In this document: positions 4,707-5,952 of the stretch, one piece after another | Layout: the number at the start of each line of letters is the position of its first letter | Numbering within the stretch: the stretch's first letter is position 1 | Origin: a bacterium | GTDB lineage: Bacteria > Verrucomicrobiota > Verrucomicrobiae > JAJYAR01 | Reading direction: 5' to 3' | NCBI GenBank assembly: GCA_021779435.1 | Contig: JAJYAR010000193.1 | Location: 1 to 5,952, forward strand | DNA length: 5,952 nt | The notes under the pieces: generated by a model | Database searches by the model: none | The model's input: only the letters and a program-made list of their open reading frames with translations | Told to the model about the DNA's origin: nothing | Made by a program: the position numbers and the translations under genes

Positions 4707-5952
4707 ATGCTGACACGAAGAATACTTCTGGCTGTTTTGGCGGCTGCGATGGCGGCGGCGCCGCTGCTGGCGGATGTGACCGGCTCGATTCTGGGGTCGG
4801 TGAAGGATAGTAGCGGGGCAGTGGTTTTGGGTGCCACGGTGACGGCCACGAACCGGGACACGAACTTCAGCAAGACGTCGACGACGGGTGTGCAGGGGGA
4901 GTATCGGATTCTGGCGCTGCCACCGGGTAATTACACAATCACGGCGGCGGCGGCGGGCTTCGGGCAGTTTGTGACGAAGGGGATCGACCTGAAGGTGAAT
5001 GACGAGTTGCGTATCGATGTCACGCTGCAGGTGGGCAACATCCAGCAGAGCGTGAGTGTGGAAGCGAATCCGGTACAGGTGGAGACAGACAGCACGCAGT
5101 TGGGGCAGGTGATCGAGTCGCGGAAGATTCTAGCCCTGCCGCTGAACGGGCGGAGTTTCATCGATCTGCTGGGGCTGCAGGCGGGTGTGGCGCCGGCGAC
5201 GTCGGGTTCGATTCAGCAGGACCGTCCGGTGTCGGGGATTTTGTCGGCGGGCAACATTTCGGTGAACGGCGGGCGCGAGACGGCGAACGCGTTTCTGGTG
5301 AATGGCGGCGATGTGAGCGAAGGGAGGAACCTGGGCGCGGGGTTGATTCCGAACCTCGATTCGATTCAGGAGTTCCGGCTGATTACGAACAGTTTTGACG
5401 CCGAGTACGGGAAGTTCAGCGGCAGCGTGATGAATGCGATTACGAAGTCGGGCACGAACGGGTTTCACGGCGACGTGTTCGAGTTCCTGCGCAACGACAG
5501 TTTCGACGCGCGGAACTTCTTCGATCCGACGAAGGCGGAGTTGCGGCGCAACCAGTACGGCTTCACGGCGGGCGGTCCGTTCTGGAAGAACAAGCTGTTC
5601 TGGTTTACGGATTATCAGGGGACGCGGCAGGTGGCGGGAGCGAGCACGGGGGATGTCGCGGTGCCGAGCATGGCGCAGCGGGCCGGCGTTTTCGGGCCGG
5701 GAGCGTTTGTGGACGCGAACGGAAATCCGACGACGGTGCAGGGCAGTTACTGGGCGGGCGTGCTGGCGAACCGGCTTGGCTACGGGGTGCAGAACGGCGA
5801 GCCGTACGGCGGGTGCACGGATCCGGCCAACTGCGTGTTTCCGAACGGCACGATTCCTTCGCGGGCGTTCGACCGGGTGTCGACGAATGTGCTGCCGTAT
5901 ATTCCGACGCCGAACCAGGCGAGCGGATTGTATGCGAACGCGAGCCAGAAGA
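4707..5952 (+). CDS. Oar-like TonB-dependent receptor with carboxypeptidase regulatory-like domain (partial, 3' end outside window)
   Basis: The reading frame is open from ATG 4707 to the window edge, giving 415 codons. GGAGAGGG (4694-4701) lies 5 nt before the ATG, a strong Shine-Dalgarno sequence. Residues 1-22 are a signal peptide (MLTRR, hydrophobic alanine/leucine stretch, cut near LLA/DVTG). Residues about 24-110 form a carboxypeptidase regulatory-like (CnaB/transthyretin-type) domain with GSVKDSSGAVVLGATVTATN, GEYRILALPPGNYTITAAAAG and an LRIDVTLQVG end. Residues about 112-250 resemble the plug: LPLNGRSFIDLLGLQAGV, ISVNGGRETANAFLVNGGD, then SIQEFRLITNSFDAEYG and VMNAITKSGTNGFHGDVFEF. 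The outer-membrane barrel begins after that (FFDPTKAELRRNQYGFTAGG, LFWFTDYQG). Full-length members are usually about 1000-1200 aa, so well over half of the protein lies outside the window. These receptors are numerous in Solibacter-type genomes, and their substrates, often assumed to be glycans or peptides, are mostly untested. The upstream gap and its own promoter suggest separate transcription from the toxin-antitoxin genes. Confidence 0.94.
   Translation, partial: MLTRRILLAVLAAAMAAAPLLADVTGSILGSVKDSSGAVVLGATVTATNRDTNFSKTSTTGVQGEYRILALPPGNYTITAAAAGFGQFVTKGIDLKVNDELRIDVTLQVGNIQQSVSVEANPVQVETDSTQLGQVIESRKILALPLNGRSFIDLLGLQAGVAPATSGSIQQDRPVSGILSAGNISVNGGRETANAFLVNGGDVSEGRNLGAGLIPNLDSIQEFRLITNSFDAEYGKFSGSVMNAITKSGTNGFHGDVFEFLRNDSFDARNFFDPTKAELRRNQYGFTAGGPFWKNKLFWFTDYQGTRQVAGASTGDVAVPSMAQRAGVFGPGAFVDANGNPTTVQGSYWAGVLANRLGYGVQNGEPYGGCTDPANCVFPNGTIPSRAFDRVSTNVLPYIPTPNQASGLYANASQK

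Noticed and set aside
1..5952. CRISPR arrays, tRNA or rRNA genes, insertion sequences, integrase genes
   Set aside because: No repeated spacer array, tRNA-like fold, rRNA sequence, transposase or recombinase reading frame was seen on either strand by eye.

Overview
The window looks like chromosomal DNA of an acidobacterium, most like Solibacteres (Candidatus Solibacter and relatives). This is inferred from three things: high GC with a heavy bias to G-ending codons (GCG, ACG, GTG, CGG, GGG), an Oar-like TonB-dependent receptor with an N-terminal carboxypeptidase-regulatory-like domain, and a cytochrome-fused PQQ-type dehydrogenase. No rRNA or other phylogenetic marker is present, so the assignment is by family resemblance only. 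All five genes read on the + strand.

Layout. Positions 1-166 hold no gene I can support. A sigma70-type promoter at about 167-195 precedes a two-gene operon. Its first gene (250-984) encodes an exported protein with a family-9-like carbohydrate-binding (DOMON-type) domain. Its second gene (996-3302) encodes an exported quinoprotein with two N-terminal c-type heme domains followed by an eight-bladed PQQ-dehydrogenase propeller. The genes nearly abut, and an alternative start of the second gene would overlap the stop of the first (ATGA). Both products should act in the periplasm. The likely theme is oxidation of a sugar, polyol or alcohol, with electrons passed through the two hemes.

A hairpin (3353-3374) closes that operon and runs into a compact type II toxin-antitoxin cassette. 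The cassette consists of an extended -10 promoter, a perfect 14-bp palindromic operator with the TGTACA core typical of Phd/YefM antitoxins, a Phd/YefM-type antitoxin gene (3409-3678) and a PIN-domain ribonuclease toxin gene (3681-4109). Its codon use is more mixed than that of its neighbours, which suggests separate acquisition.

A stretch of about 600 bp without a convincing gene (4110-4706) follows. It contains hairpins, a possible decayed coding fragment, an AT-rich promoter region and a leader of roughly 170 nt. It leads into a TonB-dependent receptor gene that starts at 4707 behind a strong Shine-Dalgarno sequence and runs off the right edge; 415 codons are visible. The receptor probably imports a glycan or other large substrate and may be independent of the upstream operon.

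I found no clearly new system. The features most worth a second look are the di-heme N-terminal quinoprotein that appears to lack the usual vicinal cysteine pair, and the promoter/operator layout of the toxin-antitoxin cassette.
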